A stretch of DNA of 64,000 nt, from the NCBI GenBank assembly GCA_040905865.1, contig JBBDQU010000060.1, forward strand, positions 1-64,000. Direction: 5' to 3'. The notes beneath the pieces were generated by a model that worked only from the letters and a program-made list of their open reading frames with translations, had not been told where the DNA came from and searched no databases. This stretch comes from Alphaproteobacteria bacterium. GTDB lineage: Bacteria > Pseudomonadota > Alphaproteobacteria > UBA8366 > GCA-2717185. The position numbers and the translations under genes were made by a program. Shown here in pieces: positions 42,770-52,635 of this stretch; position 1 is the stretch's first letter, and each line of letters opens with the position of its first letter.

Positions 42770-43522
42770 ATGAAGTTCAAGTCCTGGCTTTCGGCGAGCG
42801 CCATGGCGCTAGCGGCAGGGTTCTCGGGAAGCGCGATTGCAGCAGATGGTGAAGCCGATATCGGTACCTTCTCGGCGAATATCGGGCTGTTTTCCGACTA
42901 CACATATCGCGGCATATCGCAGACCACGAACGAGCCGGCCATTCAGGGCGGGATCGACTGGTCGCACGATGTCGGCCTGTATGCCGGCATGTGGGGCTCG
43001 AGCGTCGATTTCGGCGACGGCGATCAGGCGTCGCTCGAAGTGGATGTCTATGGCGGGTACGGCGGCAGCATCGGTGGTTTCACCTATGATCTGGGCTTCA
43101 TCTATTACGCCTATCCCGCTGCGTCGTCGGCCCGCGAATACAATTTCTGGGAATTCTCCCCGAAAATCGGCTATGATGCCGGCTTTGCTTCCTTCGGTCT
43201 TTCCTATGCCTATTCGCCCGATTTCTTCAACGAAAGCGGCGATGCGCATTATTACGAAGCCAATGTGGAAGTGCCCCTGCCCGTCGGCTTTACCGCCAGC
43301 GCATTGATCGGCCGCCAGAACATCGACGACAACGCCGTCTTTGCCCTGCCGGATTACACGACCTGGACAATCGGCCTCAGCTTCGACCTTGGCACGCTGC
43401 ATTCGAAGATGTCCAACCTGTCGCTCAGCGCCAATTATGTCGACACGGATATCGACGAGACCACCTGCGGCAGCAATATCTGCGATTCCCGCGGCATTAT
43501 CGGGATTTCAGCCTCCTTCTGA
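42770..43522 (+). CDS. TorF-family putative porin
   Basis: A 250-residue outer-membrane protein. A signal peptide (MKFKSWLSASAMALAAGFSG..., cleavage after AIAA) precedes the family signature SANIGLFSDYTYRGISQTTNEPAIQGGIDW, then alternating amphipathic strands and a C-terminal aromatic residue (ISASF) typical of beta-barrels. In other alphaproteobacteria I associate this family with glnK-amtB ammonium-uptake loci. Here it stands alone but behind a sigma-54 promoter, which fits nitrogen-limited expression. A hairpin follows at 43613-43649. Confidence 0.9.
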   Translation: MKFKSWLSASAMALAAGFSGSAIAADGEADIGTFSANIGLFSDYTYRGISQTTNEPAIQGGIDWSHDVGLYAGMWGSSVDFGDGDQASLEVDVYGGYGGSIGGFTYDLGFIYYAYPAASSAREYNFWEFSPKIGYDAGFASFGLSYAYSPDFFNESGDAHYYEANVEVPLPVGFTASALIGRQNIDDNAVFALPDYTTWTIGLSFDLGTLHSKMSNLSLSANYVDTDIDETTCGSNICDSRGIIGISASF

Positions 43523-43612
43523 CCAACCGGAGACGGGACCCGCTTCCCTCCCGCTACTGTTGCGCGTTTCTCCCTCCCAAACTGACGCGTGTCTAAAAGG
43601 GAAACGTCTCCG

Positions 43613-43649
43613 GCTCCACCGTCACGTCATGGCAGCGTGACGGTGGAGC
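43613..43649. terminator. Hairpin between convergent porin and queG genes
   Basis: Perfect 14-bp arms gctccaccgtcacg (43613-43626) and cgtgacggtggagc (43636-43649), loop nine bases. A weak T-rich stretch follows on the minus side, so it probably terminates the queuosine operon and the porin gene. Confidence 0.6.
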
Positions 43650-43663
43650 GTCAGAAAGTCAGT

Positions 43664-44806
43664 TCAGGCGGCTGGCGCATCCCATTCCGCAATCACATCG
43701 GGGTCCGTTTCGGCATCCCGCCATGCCTGCCGGATACCGGCAAATTCGGGCGGCGGCAGCAGCCGGCGCAACGCCCAGACAGCCATGGCGCGGACCAGCG
43801 GCGATTCATCCCCCAGCCTCTCGCGAACGACGACGGCATTGTCCGGGTTGCCCGAATTGCCGATGGCGATCAGCACATTGCGCACAAACCGGTCGCGTCC
43901 CGTTCGTTTTACCGGCGAGGCGGCGAAACAGGCTCGAAACGCCGCGTCGTCCAGCCGGGCCAGTTCCGCCAGGCGCGGCGCGGAAAGCGTGTCGCGCGGC
44001 ATCAGCGCAGGCTCCCCAGTGGCTCGGGCGAACTTGTTCCAGGGACACACCGCCAGGCAGTCGTCGCAACCATAAATCCGGTTGCCCATGGCTTCGCGGA
44101 ATTCCGCCGCAATGTGGCCTTTATGCTCAATCGTCAGGTAGGAGATGCAGCGCCTTGGGTCGAGCCGGTAGGGTGCGATAAACGCCTGCGTCGGACAGAT
44201 ATCCAGGCAGCGGGAACAGGCGCCGCAATGATCCGTTTCCGGAGGATCGGGAGGCAGTTCCAGCGCCGTGAAAATTTCACCCAGGAACAGCCAGGACCCG
44301 AATTCCCGGGATACCAGGTTGGAATGCTTGCCCTGCCAGCCGATCCCGCCCTGCATTGCCAGCGGCTTTTCCATCACCGGCGCCGTATCGACAAAAACCT
44401 TCACCTCTGCGGAGAAATATTCGTGCATCCAGCGCGCCACGCGTTTCAGGCGTTTCTTGACAACGTCGTGATAGTCGCGCCCCTGCGCATAAACGGAAAT
44501 GCCGCCCCGGTCGCGCCGGTCCAGGATCGCCAGCGGATCGCACTCCGGACCGTAGTTCATACCCAGCACCACAACGGATCGGGCGTCCGGCCACAGCGCA
44601 TCCGGACAGCCCCGCCGGTCCGCCGTCGCTTCCAGCCAGTCCATGTCGCCCTGCATCCCGGATGCGAGGAATTCCTTCAGGCGGCCGGCGGATTGCGGCG
44701 CGCCCGTCGCGGGCGCGAAGCCGACCGTATCGAATCCCGCGGCGAGCGCGAAGGTGCTAATCTCTTCGCGCGCGGCAGCCCCCGTATTCCGTCTATCCCC
44801 GCCCAC
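43664..44806 (-). CDS. queG: Epoxyqueuosine reductase QueG
   Basis: A 380-residue iron-sulfur, cobalamin-dependent enzyme making the last step of queuosine synthesis on tRNA. Two 4Fe-4S motifs are seen: [16 protein letters not shown] (~190) and [14 protein letters not shown] (~240). [11 protein letters not shown] opens the cobalamin-binding part, and the signature [11 protein letters not shown] (~218) is diagnostic. A C-terminal HEAT-like segment ends the protein. It starts with GTG 44806, overlapping the end of queF by 14 bp, and is the last gene of the operon. Confidence 0.93.
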   Translation of the reverse strand: MGGDRRNTGAAAREEISTFALAAGFDTVGFAPATGAPQSAGRLKEFLASGMQGDMDWLEATADRRGCPDALWPDARSVVVLGMNYGPECDPLAILDRRDRGGISVYAQGRDYHDVVKKRLKRVARWMHEYFSAEVKVFVDTAPVMEKPLAMQGGIGWQGKHSNLVSREFGSWLFLGEIFTALELPPDPPETDHCGACSRCLDICPTQAFIAPYRLDPRRCISYLTIEHKGHIAAEFREAMGNRIYGCDDCLAVCPWNKFARATGEPALMPRDTLSAPRLAELARLDDAAFRACFAASPVKRTGRDRFVRNVLIAIGNSGNPDNAVVVRERLGDESPLVRAMAVWALRRLLPPPEFAGIRQAWRDAETDPDVIAEWDAPAA

Positions 44807-45251
44807 GATAGGGTGCCACGCCCTGGTCGGGAATCCAGAGGTCCTCCGGCGCCGGACCGGTCTGGTAGAACACGTCGATCGGCATGCCGCCGCGCGGATA
44901 CCAGTAGCCGCCGATGCGCAGCCATTGCGGTTCGATGGCCGCGACCAGCCGCAGCGCCACGGCGACAGTGCAATCCTCGTGGAAGGCGCCGTGGTTGCGG
45001 AATGACGCCAGGTAAAGCTTCAGCGACTTGCTTTCGATCAGCCAGTCGCCCGGCAGGTAATCGATGACCAGATGAGCGAAATCCGGCTGACCGGTCACCG
45101 GGCAGAGCGAAGTGAATTCCGGGCAGGTGAAGCGCGCCATGTAGCGCACACCCGGCTGCGGATTCGGCACCCGTTCCAGGACCGCCGCGTCGGGCGATTC
45201 CGGCACGGCCGACAGGGCGCCGAGTTGGGTAAGGGAATGCGTTTCCGTCAT
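44793..45251 (-). CDS. queF: NADPH-dependent 7-cyano-7-deazaguanine reductase QueF
   Basis: A 152-residue, unimodular QueF that reduces the nitrile preQ0 to the amine preQ1. The catalytic Cys is in [15 protein letters not shown] (~46-60) and the substrate-binding [22 protein letters not shown] (~73-94) is the family hallmark. ATG 45251 is clear. A 30-bp gap separates it from tgt, and it overlaps queG. Its presence next to a precursor transporter implies that imported or home-made preQ0 is processed. Confidence 0.94.
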   Translation of the reverse strand: MTETHSLTQLGALSAVPESPDAAVLERVPNPQPGVRYMARFTCPEFTSLCPVTGQPDFAHLVIDYLPGDWLIESKSLKLYLASFRNHGAFHEDCTVAVALRLVAAIEPQWLRIGGYWYPRGGMPIDVFYQTGPAPEDLWIPDQGVAPYRGRG

Positions 45252-45281
45252 GGGGTCACCGGTTTGCCTTCTTCCTGCGGT

Positions 45282-46406
45282 TCACAGCGGGTCAATATCG
45301 CCCTGGCCCTGCCCGGCGCGGAAACCGGCGACGAATCCATCCAGCCTGTCCGCCTCCAGCGCCTGGCGCAGCCCCGCCATCAATCGCTGATAATAGGTCA
45401 GGTTATGCCACGTCAGAAGCATCCCGCCCAGCATTTCCCCGCTCCGGTGCAGGTGATGCAGATAGGCGCGGCTGTGTCCGGTGCAGGCGGGGCACGGGCA
45501 GTCCTCTTCCAGCGGGCGGGGATCGTCCGCGTGGCGCGCATTGCGGATATTCAGCATGCCGCGCGCGGTAAAGGCGCGGCCTGTCCGCCCGGACCGGGTC
45601 GGCAGTACGCAATCGAACATGTCGATTCCGCGCAGCACCGCGCCGACGATATCATCCGGCGTGCCGACCCCCATCAGGTACCGAGGCCGGTCTTCGGGCA
45701 GGTGCGGCACGGTGGCGTCCAGCACCTCGAACATCGCCGCCTGCCCCTCCCCAACCGCCAGTCCGCCGACCGCGTAGCCGGCGAACCCGGTTTCGATCAG
45801 CGCCGCCGCCGATTCCGCCCGCAGGTCCGGATAGACGCTGCCCTGCACGATTCCGAACAGCGCATGGCCGGGGCGCTCCACAAACGCCTGCCGGCAGCGC
45901 GCCGCCCAGCGCATCGACCGCGCCATGGACTCCGCCGCTTCCGCATGGGTCGCCGGGTGCAGCGTGCATTCGTCCAGCACCATGGCGATGTCGCAGCCCA
46001 GCAGGTGCTGGATCTGCACCGCACTTTCCGGCGTCAGGCTATGGGGCGACCCGTCCACATGCGACTGGAAGGCGACTCCGTCCTCCGTAATCTTGCGCAG
46101 TTTCGACAGGGACATGACCTGAAACCCGCCGGAATCGGTCAGGATCGGGCCCTGCCAGCCCATGAACTTGTGCAGCCCGCCGAGCCGCGCAATACGCTCC
46201 GCCCCCGGGCGCAGCATCAGGTGGTAGGTGTTGGCCAGCACGACCTCCGCCCCGGTGGATCGCACCGCGTCCGCCGTCATCGCCTTGACCGTCGCCGCGG
46301 TGCCGACCGGCATGAAGGCGGGCGTTTCCGCCGTACCGTGCGCCGTGTGCAGCCGTCCCCGCCGCGCCCTGCCCCGTGTTACCAGCTTTTCGTATGCGAA
46401 GCTCAT
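45282..46406 (-). CDS. tgt: tRNA-guanine transglycosylase Tgt
   Basis: A 374-residue TIM-barrel enzyme that exchanges guanine-34 of GUN-anticodon tRNAs for preQ1. The catalytic Asp residues are in [11 protein letters not shown] and [13 protein letters not shown] with [19 protein letters not shown] contacts the base, and the zinc site is [17 protein letters not shown] (~305-321). ATG 46406 overlaps the queA stop as ATGA, so translation is coupled. Confidence 0.96.
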   Translation of the reverse strand: MSFAYEKLVTRGRARRGRLHTAHGTAETPAFMPVGTAATVKAMTADAVRSTGAEVVLANTYHLMLRPGAERIARLGGLHKFMGWQGPILTDSGGFQVMSLSKLRKITEDGVAFQSHVDGSPHSLTPESAVQIQHLLGCDIAMVLDECTLHPATHAEAAESMARSMRWAARCRQAFVERPGHALFGIVQGSVYPDLRAESAAALIETGFAGYAVGGLAVGEGQAAMFEVLDATVPHLPEDRPRYLMGVGTPDDIVGAVLRGIDMFDCVLPTRSGRTGRAFTARGMLNIRNARHADDPRPLEEDCPCPACTGHSRAYLHHLHRSGEMLGGMLLTWHNLTYYQRLMAGLRQALEADRLDGFVAGFRAGQGQGDIDPL

Positions 46407-47440
46407 ACACCGGTTCCTTCCGGCGACAGCAGGCAGGCATCGCCATAGGAATAGAACCGGTAACCGCTTTCGACCGCATGGGCGTACGCGGCGCGCATAC
46501 GGTCCCGGCCGGCGAAGGCGCAGACCAGCACGAACAGGGTCGATTTCGGCAGGTGGAAATTCGTCATCATCCGGTCGACGGCGCGAAACCGGAAGCCCGG
46601 CGTGATGAACAGGGCGGTTTCGCCTTCGAAGGGATGCACCACGCCCTCATCGTCCACCGCGCTTTCCAGCAGGCGGACGCTGGTGGTGCCAACCGCGACA
46701 ATCCGCCCGCCGGCCTTGCGCGTCGCGTTGATCGCCGCCGCCGTAGCCTCATCGACTATTCCGTATTCGGCATGCATGACGTGGTCCTTCAGGTCGTCCG
46801 CCTTCACCGGCAGGAACGTCCCGGCGCCGACATGCAGGGTCAGCCGGGCGCAGCCGATCCCGCGCGCCGCCAGCCGCCGCAGCAATTCCGGCGTGAAATG
46901 CAGCCCGGCGGTCGGCGCCGCGATCGCCCCGTCCTTTTCAGCGTATACTGTCTGGTAGTCGGTCAGGTCGCCGCCGTCGAATTCGGCCCTGCGGATATAA
47001 GGCGGCAGGGGCATCGCCCCGTACTGCTGCAGCGCCGCAACGAATGCGTCCTGCGGCAGGTCGAACCGCAACAGGATATCGCCGGAAGGCTCCTTCGCGT
47101 CCACGGTAGCGAAGAAATCATCGGCGAAATGGACCCGGTCGCCGACCCGCAGCCGCCGGCCGGGCTTCGCAAAGGCGCGCCAGCAGCCATTGCCCGTATC
47201 CGTATGCAGCGTCACCGACACCGCGACGTCGCCGCGCTTTCCCGCCAGCCGGACCGGCAGGACCCGTGTATCGTTGACGACCAGCAGATCGCCCGGTTGC
47301 AGCAGGTCCGGTAAATCGCGCACATGCCGGTCGGCTGGACCGTCGCCGACGACCAGCAGCCTGGCGCTGTCGCGCGGGATCACCGGATGCTGGGCAATGG
47401 CCTCGCGCGGCAGCTCGAAATCGAAGTCGTCCAGCCGCAC
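46403..47440 (-). CDS. queA: S-adenosylmethionine:tRNA ribosyltransferase-isomerase QueA
   Basis: A 345-residue enzyme that adds the cyclopentane ring, taken from the ribose of AdoMet, to preQ1 in tRNA. It starts [31 protein letters not shown], then [17 protein letters not shown]. The signature [20 protein letters not shown] is near residue 170, and ends with [19 protein letters not shown]. It lies 4 bp after yhhQ and overlaps tgt by four bases. Confidence 0.96.
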   Translation of the reverse strand: MRLDDFDFELPREAIAQHPVIPRDSARLLVVGDGPADRHVRDLPDLLQPGDLLVVNDTRVLPVRLAGKRGDVAVSVTLHTDTGNGCWRAFAKPGRRLRVGDRVHFADDFFATVDAKEPSGDILLRFDLPQDAFVAALQQYGAMPLPPYIRRAEFDGGDLTDYQTVYAEKDGAIAAPTAGLHFTPELLRRLAARGIGCARLTLHVGAGTFLPVKADDLKDHVMHAEYGIVDEATAAAINATRKAGGRIVAVGTTSVRLLESAVDDEGVVHPFEGETALFITPGFRFRAVDRMMTNFHLPKSTLFVLVCAFAGRDRMRAAYAHAVESGYRFYSYGDACLLSPEGTGV

Positions 47441-47444
47441 GCGA

Positions 47445-47966
47445 TCAGTCGCCGGTTGCGACCGCGGGCCGGATACGGGCGCGCAGTACGCCGTACGGGA
47501 TCAGCATGATCGCGGCCATCGCGAACTTGGCAAAGACATCGCCGATGGCGAGCGTCACCCAGGGCACCGGCGTCAGGGCAAAGGCGAGCGAGAAGAAAAG
47601 CGTCGTATCCAAAATCGCGGCAATCGCGGAGGAACCCAGCGGCGCCTGCCACCAGGACCGGTTGCGCAACCTGTCGAAGACGTAGACATCGGAAAGCTGC
47701 GCGACGAGGAAGGCCGTGCCCGAGGCCAGGGCGATCCGCGGCGTCGCCAGCCAGATCGACAGAACGACCGCGCAGGCGAACCCGGCATATACGACATGGC
47801 GCGTCCTTGCCGCGCCGAAACGCCGATTGGTCAGGTCCGTGATCAGGAAGGAAACCGGATAGGTCAGCGTGCCCCAGGTCCACCAGTCGGACAGCGGAAA
47901 CTGCACCGCGACATTGGAAACGGCGACAATGACCGTCATGGCGACAATGGCGAATACGATACCCAT
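47445..47966 (-). CDS. yhhQ: Queuosine-precursor transporter YhhQ (COG1738)
   Basis: A 173-residue membrane protein with about six helices. The family region [24 protein letters not shown] (~37-60) and [18 protein letters not shown] (~84-101) are diagnostic of the YhhQ group, which imports preQ0/preQ1. GAGGGAG precedes ATG 47966, and the in-frame sequence upstream is Arg-rich and not membrane-like. It is the first gene of the queuosine operon. No preQ1 riboswitch could be seen in the 280-bp leader region. Confidence 0.92.
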   Translation of the reverse strand: MGIVFAIVAMTVIVAVSNVAVQFPLSDWWTWGTLTYPVSFLITDLTNRRFGAARTRHVVYAGFACAVVLSIWLATPRIALASGTAFLVAQLSDVYVFDRLRNRSWWQAPLGSSAIAAILDTTLFFSLAFALTPVPWVTLAIGDVFAKFAMAAIMLIPYGVLRARIRPAVATGD

Positions 47967-48246
47967 GAATGCTCCCTCGCGCCGACGCCGGCGCTTTAAC
48001 CTGAATTTCGAAGGTGCCCGAATTTGTGCCGTCGCTAATACTATTTTCCGGCAATTGCCAGAGTTTTCCGCCAAACGATGCGACGCCATCCCATTTCCGT
48101 GAAAAAACCGCGATTTGCAAGATTATTTCAATTACCTGGCGGCCTCGTGGAAAAAGCTGACGGATAATGGTAAATATTGCGTGTAATACCGCCGAACGTT
48201 AACGCCGCAACTTGCAATTTTAACGATTTCGGACTAAATAATCTCC

Positions 48247-48786
48247 ATGGTTCAGTCAGTCGGATTCGATCCGCTTCAGGTGAGTTTCAGTTCCGCGGAC
48301 CAGCGTCGTCCCTCGGAACGGGAGCCCGATTCAACCCGCATAACGCCCGCAACGGAAAATGAAGCTGCTACGGCCGACAGACGCCAGCGGGACACGGCGG
48401 ACACGTCAAGGCCGTTGCCGGAACTGACCCGCATTGCCTTCACCGCGAAATTCGGCCCGGATGCCAATGGCCAGCCGTTACAACTCATTCGCGGCGAGCA
48501 GGTGGCCGCGGCCGAGGAAATCGATTTACAGGCTATCGCGGCCAACCGCGTTCCACAGGAAGAACGCCAACCGGTGCTGCTGCAGGCGCAGGAATCCCGG
48601 GTGTCGGCGACCGACGCGACACGCCGCCAGCAGGAAGCCGATGCTGACCGGCAACGTGAAACGGAAACGGCGGTTGGCGCGGAGCGGCAGGAAACGGCGC
48701 GGGTGGAACAGCAGCAGGACAACGCTACCGCGCAGTCTGGTGAACGGCGGCCGTCAGCCGGCTCGTTCCTGGATCTGCGGGTCTGA
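48247..48786 (+). CDS. Disordered Gln/Glu-rich hypothetical protein
   Basis: A 179-residue protein of low complexity: charged, Gln-, Glu-, Arg- and Ala-rich, with a predicted disordered N-terminal 55 residues, a short ordered patch (ELTRIAFTAKFGPDANGQPLQLIRGEQ) and a long polar helix. No family is recognised, and there is no signal or membrane segment. It lies divergently upstream of the queuosine operon and 75 bp before a hydroxyacid dehydrogenase gene. Confidence 0.6.
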   Translation: MVQSVGFDPLQVSFSSADQRRPSEREPDSTRITPATENEAATADRRQRDTADTSRPLPELTRIAFTAKFGPDANGQPLQLIRGEQVAAAEEIDLQAIAANRVPQEERQPVLLQAQESRVSATDATRRQQEADADRQRETETAVGAERQETARVEQQQDNATAQSGERRPSAGSFLDLRV

Positions 48787-48861
48787 AATTTGGGCCGAAG
48801 GCCCGGTCTTCATATATTCTCGCATATCACCGGAATATTCGATCACGAGGGGGAAAGCGCC

Positions 48862-49809
48862 ATGCGCGTAGCGATACTTGACGACTACCAGAATGTTGCA
48901 CTGACGATTGCGGACTGGAGCCCGCTGAAGGGTAAGGCGGACCTCACCGTCTTCAACGACACCATTACGGGCGAGGACGCAGTCGTCAAACGGCTGACCG
49001 GATTCGACGTGATCGTCTGCATGCGCGAACGCACACCAATCACCGCCGGCATCGTCAACCGGCTGGACGACCTGAAGATGATCATCACAACGGGCATGCG
49101 CAATGCCTCCATCGACGGCAAGGCGGCGCGGGCGCGCGGCATCGACCTCTGCGCCGCGGCCGGTGCGGGCGCACCCGCGGCGGAACTGGCCTGGGCGCTT
49201 GTCATGGGGCTGATGAAGAATATCGCGCGGGACGACAGGTCGATGCGCGATGGCCAGTGGCAGCCCAATCTGGGCCTGACCATGGCCGGCAAGACGCTGT
49301 CCTGTCTGGGGCTTGGCAACCTGGGCGCAAGAGTTGCCAAATACGGTCAGGCCTTCGGCATGGACGTTATCGCCTGGAGCCAGAACCTGACCCAGGAACG
49401 CTGCGCCGAACTGGGGGTCCGCAAGGTAACCAAGGAGGAAGCGCTGTCGCAGGGCGACGTCGTCTGCATCAAGCTGGTGCTCAGCGACCGGTCGCGCGAC
49501 CTGATCGGCGCGCCGGAACTGGCCATGATGAAGCCGACGGCCTTTCTGGTAAACACATCGCGCGGCCCCATCGTTAACGAGGCCGCGCTGATCGACGCGC
49601 TGCGCAACCGCACGATCGCCGGCGCGGGACTGGACGTCTACGACGTGGAGCCGCTGCCGGCCGACCACCCGCTTCGCAGCCTGGACAACACGCTGCTGTC
49701 GCCGCATACAGGCTATGTCACGCAGGAGAGCCTGTCGGCAATGTACACCAGCGTGGTCAAGGATATCGTCGCCTTTACCGACGGAAACGCGATCAACGTC
49801 ATAAACTGA
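48862..49809 (+). CDS. D-2-hydroxyacid dehydrogenase family protein
   Basis: A 315-residue NAD-dependent dehydrogenase resembling phosphoglycerate/hydroxypyruvate reductases. SCLGLGNLGARVAKYGQAFGMDV (~150-172) is the Rossmann loop. VNTSRGPIVNEAAL holds the catalytic Arg, VYDVEPLPADHPLR the Glu region, and SPHTGYVTQES the catalytic His. The characteristic GMRNASIDGKAARARGI start of the substrate domain matches a common proteobacterial subgroup. GAGGGGGAAA precedes ATG 48862. An isomerase gene follows 62 bp later. Confidence 0.91.
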   Translation: MRVAILDDYQNVALTIADWSPLKGKADLTVFNDTITGEDAVVKRLTGFDVIVCMRERTPITAGIVNRLDDLKMIITTGMRNASIDGKAARARGIDLCAAAGAGAPAAELAWALVMGLMKNIARDDRSMRDGQWQPNLGLTMAGKTLSCLGLGNLGARVAKYGQAFGMDVIAWSQNLTQERCAELGVRKVTKEEALSQGDVVCIKLVLSDRSRDLIGAPELAMMKPTAFLVNTSRGPIVNEAALIDALRNRTIAGAGLDVYDVEPLPADHPLRSLDNTLLSPHTGYVTQESLSAMYTSVVKDIVAFTDGNAINVIN

Positions 49810-49871
49810 TCCGAGCCCGCCATGCCGCGCAGCAACCGGTTGCGCGGCTCGGTGGCCCGGGGGGACCGCAC

Positions 49872-50468
49872 ATGAAAAAGAATATCGATTATTTTATATC
49901 GCATGGCTCGCCATGGACCTATCTCGGCAGTGTACGCTTCCATGAAATTGCGAAACAGGCGGGGGCGTCGATAAACTACCGTCCGGCGTCCTTTCACAGG
50001 ATATTTTCGGTTTCCGGCGGCCTTCCCCTTGGCAAGCGCGCGCCGCAACGCCAGCGCTACCGGATGGCGGAACTGGCGCGGTGGCGCGATTATCTGGGCG
50101 CGCCGCTGACCCTGGAGCCAAAATTCTTTCCGGCCGCCGATCAGGCGGGAAGCCAGATGGTTATCGCCGCGGACCTTCAGGGCCTGGACACAGGCGCCCT
50201 GTCCAACGCTATCCTTCGCGCCATCTGGGCGGAGGAACGCAACATCGCCGATGACGATACCCTCGTCGCCATCGCCAATGAACAGGGCATGGACGGCGCG
50301 GCGCTGCTGGCCGCCAGCAAGACGCCGGAAATTTCGGAAACCTACGACGCCTATACGCAGGAAGCCATCGACCGCCATGTGTTTGGCGCGCCAACCTATA
50401 TTTACAATGGCGAACTGTATTGGGGACAAGACCGGCTAGGATTCCTCGAACGGGCGCTGGCCGGGTAG
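49872..50468 (+). CDS. 2-hydroxychromene-2-carboxylate isomerase (DsbA-fold)
   Basis: A 198-residue GST-kappa/DsbA-like isomerase. MKKNIDYFISHGSPWTYLGSVRFHEIA opens with the active-site Ser in GSPWTYLG, and FGAPTYIYNGELYWGQDRLGFLERAL closes the thioredoxin fold with the cis-Pro region. The archetype acts in naphthalene breakdown with glutathione. Here no ring-dioxygenase genes are near, so another glutathione-dependent isomerisation is possible. It lies directly downstream of a hydroxyacid dehydrogenase gene. Confidence 0.9.
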   Translation: MKKNIDYFISHGSPWTYLGSVRFHEIAKQAGASINYRPASFHRIFSVSGGLPLGKRAPQRQRYRMAELARWRDYLGAPLTLEPKFFPAADQAGSQMVIAADLQGLDTGALSNAILRAIWAEERNIADDDTLVAIANEQGMDGAALLAASKTPEISETYDAYTQEAIDRHVFGAPTYIYNGELYWGQDRLGFLERALAG

Positions 50469-50716
50469 CTCCTGTTCGGCGACCCAGGTAATGACGCAAA
50501 TAAGTGATTTAAGGGATGCGGGTGGCTTGCGGATGGCGAGTCAGATACGCCTGCGCCGCGCTTCCCGGTAAAAAAATATAAAGGCCGCTTGCTGTCACGA
50601 TGGCCGTACCCGCAAACGTCTGCACGCTTTCCTAATCCGATGCGCCGCTTTAACCTTGCCGGTGACAAATATGGCGGCTGCACGGGGCGTCCGGCGCAGC
50701 CTAACGGTAGGCGGCA

Positions 50717-52009
50717 TTGACCCCGAACATTCGAATAGCGCATTTCCTCGCCGGCCGCCTGCCATTCTATTACGGCTGGGTGATCGTCGGCTGCGCCATG
50801 TGCGGCGCCTATGTGAAGCAGGGCGGCGCGGTTGGCACATTGTCGGTATTCGTGTCTCCGATGACCGAGGAACTTGGCTGGTCCCGGACGGAAATTTCCG
50901 GCGCCGTCTCGCTTGGCGGAATCCTCGCGGCGCTCTCGGCGCCGATGGTCGGCACCCTGGCCGACCGGCGCGGCTCGGGATTCATCCTCGTTGCGTCTGC
51001 CCTGCTGCTGGGTGCGGCAACGCTGTTCCTGTCCCTGACGGAAACGCTGATCTGGTTTTACGCGGCCTTCTGCATCGCCCGGATGACGTTCGCCGGGCCG
51101 TTCGATATCGGCACGACAAGTGTCGTCGCGAAATGGTTCGTGCACTCCCGGGCGCGGGCCATGTCCTACGTCAATGTCGTTTCCAGCGCCAGCCTGGCCA
51201 CCATGCCGATCATCGCGCACGCGGCAATGCAGGGCAGCGACTGGCGCGCCGGCTGGATCGCCATCGCGGCCGTGGTTCTGACCGTCGGCGTGCTGCCCAA
51301 CCTTGTCCTGATGGTCCGCCAGCCCGAAGATATCGGCATGCTGCCGGATCGTTCGACGGCGCTGCCGGCGGTGAGTGCCGGCGAAGCCGCCGCCGCACCA
51401 CCGCCCGCCGCGCCGGAATTCACGCGCAAACAGGCGCTGCGCACACCGGCCCTATGGCTGATCATGGGATATACGGCCATGATATTTCCGGTTCAGGCCG
51501 GCATCAGCCTGCATCAGGTGCCGCATCTGATCCAGCGCGGATTGTCGCCGCTTGTGGCGGTCAGCGCCGTCAGCCTGTTTGCGATCATTTCCGCCGTCGC
51601 CAGCCTGGGGTTCGGCTATTTCGACCGGCGGGTCAGCAGCCGCATCGGCCTGTGTGTCGCCGCCGCCTTCATGAGCGCCAGCGCCGTGATCCTGATCGGG
51701 GTTACCCAGGCATGGCACGCCTATGCCTCGATGCTGCTGTTCGGCGCGGGGATCGGCGGCATCTTGACGCTGACGCCGGTCATCCTCGCGGACTATTTCG
51801 GTCGCAACAATTACGGCGCCATCCGCGGCATCGCCCTGCCGGTCCAGGTGATTTTCCAGGCGGCGGGCCCGCTGATCGCCGGGGCGCTGTATGACTGGAA
51901 GGGCGTCTATACCTATTCGCTGATACTGTTCGCCGGCTGCGCGCTGCTCGCCGCCCTGCTGATCCTGTTTACGCGGCCGCCCAACATGCCGGAGCCCCAC
52001 ATCCGGTAA
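50717..52009 (+). CDS. MFS transporter
   Basis: A 430-residue twelve-helix permease of the oxalate/formate-antiporter-like MFS group (RLPFYYGWVIVGCAMCGAYVKQGGAVGTLSVFVSPMTEELGW is typical). LADRRGSG is motif A. Helix seven begins after a long central loop rich in Ala/Pro. The start is TTG at 50717 with a GGCGG upstream; it leads to a sensible short N-terminus. It probably takes up an organic acid. Confidence 0.87.
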   Translation: MTPNIRIAHFLAGRLPFYYGWVIVGCAMCGAYVKQGGAVGTLSVFVSPMTEELGWSRTEISGAVSLGGILAALSAPMVGTLADRRGSGFILVASALLLGAATLFLSLTETLIWFYAAFCIARMTFAGPFDIGTTSVVAKWFVHSRARAMSYVNVVSSASLATMPIIAHAAMQGSDWRAGWIAIAAVVLTVGVLPNLVLMVRQPEDIGMLPDRSTALPAVSAGEAAAAPPPAAPEFTRKQALRTPALWLIMGYTAMIFPVQAGISLHQVPHLIQRGLSPLVAVSAVSLFAIISAVASLGFGYFDRRVSSRIGLCVAAAFMSASAVILIGVTQAWHAYASMLLFGAGIGGILTLTPVILADYFGRNNYGAIRGIALPVQVIFQAAGPLIAGALYDWKGVYTYSLILFAGCALLAALLILFTRPPNMPEPHIR

Positions 52010-52100
52010 CAAGCTCGCGGTAGAATCCGGCAAAAAGCGTTGCTATAGTCGATTACTCATCAAGTACGATTGTGCGGGGGAAATTCCCATTCGCGAACCG

Positions 52101-52610
52101 TTGACATCCGACGAGCAGGAACGATTCCACAACCTGCTCAAACTGGCCAGGGAAAGCCCGTTCGAAGGCGAGCGCCGCAATGCGCTTGCCGCGGCGGAAC
52201 GGCTGGCCAGTCGCCGGGGGATGACGCTCGAGGAAGCGGCGATGCGCCAGGCGCAGCCACGGCCCGGCGCGTCGAATTGGGAACGCGAAGTCCAGGAGCG
52301 GGCGCGGGAATTTGCCGCCTTCGTCCATATGACCGATTACCAGATCTACCTGGACAAGCAACGGCGCGAGGTGGCCCGGCAGGAAGCCGAGGCGCGCGGC
52401 CTGGACGGCGCGGAAAAACGCGCCGCGGCACGGGCGCAGGCGCGATCGCCCCGCCAGACACGGCGCAGCACCGTGTGCATGGCGCCGGAGAAACACGCCT
52501 GGGCGCTGGTCCGCGAAACGCAGCTGTCCTATCGGGAAATCGCCCGAATCACCGGCCTGGGCCAGCATGAAATCCTGCACATGAAGATACAATTGCTGCG
52601 GGCCGCCTGA
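52101..52610 (+). CDS. DUF2786-like N-terminus with C-terminal HTH-like segment
   Basis: A 169-residue basic protein. The N-terminal helix pair (RFHNLLKLARESPFEGERRNALAAAERLASRRGMTLEEA) resembles DUF2786. The C-terminal segment AWALVRETQLSYREIARITGLGQHEILHMKIQLLR looks like a helix-turn-helix. It starts with TTG 52101, which has a poor site; the in-frame ATT at 52089 follows a purine-rich GGGGGAAA and could be a non-standard start. It may be a nucleic-acid-binding protein. It converges on the iron permease gene. Confidence 0.65.
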   Translation: MTSDEQERFHNLLKLARESPFEGERRNALAAAERLASRRGMTLEEAAMRQAQPRPGASNWEREVQERAREFAAFVHMTDYQIYLDKQRREVARQEAEARGLDGAEKRAAARAQARSPRQTRRSTVCMAPEKHAWALVRETQLSYREIARITGLGQHEILHMKIQLLRAA

Positions 52611-52635
52611 TTGCAGCCGCGGATGCGGCGCGCCG

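Noticed and set aside
43589-45067. Very long open frame on the plus strand opposite queG and queF
   Set aside because: The product is Arg/Pro-rich without family character; it is an antisense shadow of GC-rich genes with strong motifs on the minus strand.
45072-47314. Long plus-strand frames opposite tgt and queA
   Set aside because: Antisense shadows; the minus-strand products carry diagnostic Tgt and QueA motifs.
47967-48246. Search for a preQ1 riboswitch before the queuosine operon
   Set aside because: No preQ1-I or preQ1-II core sequence could be recognised.
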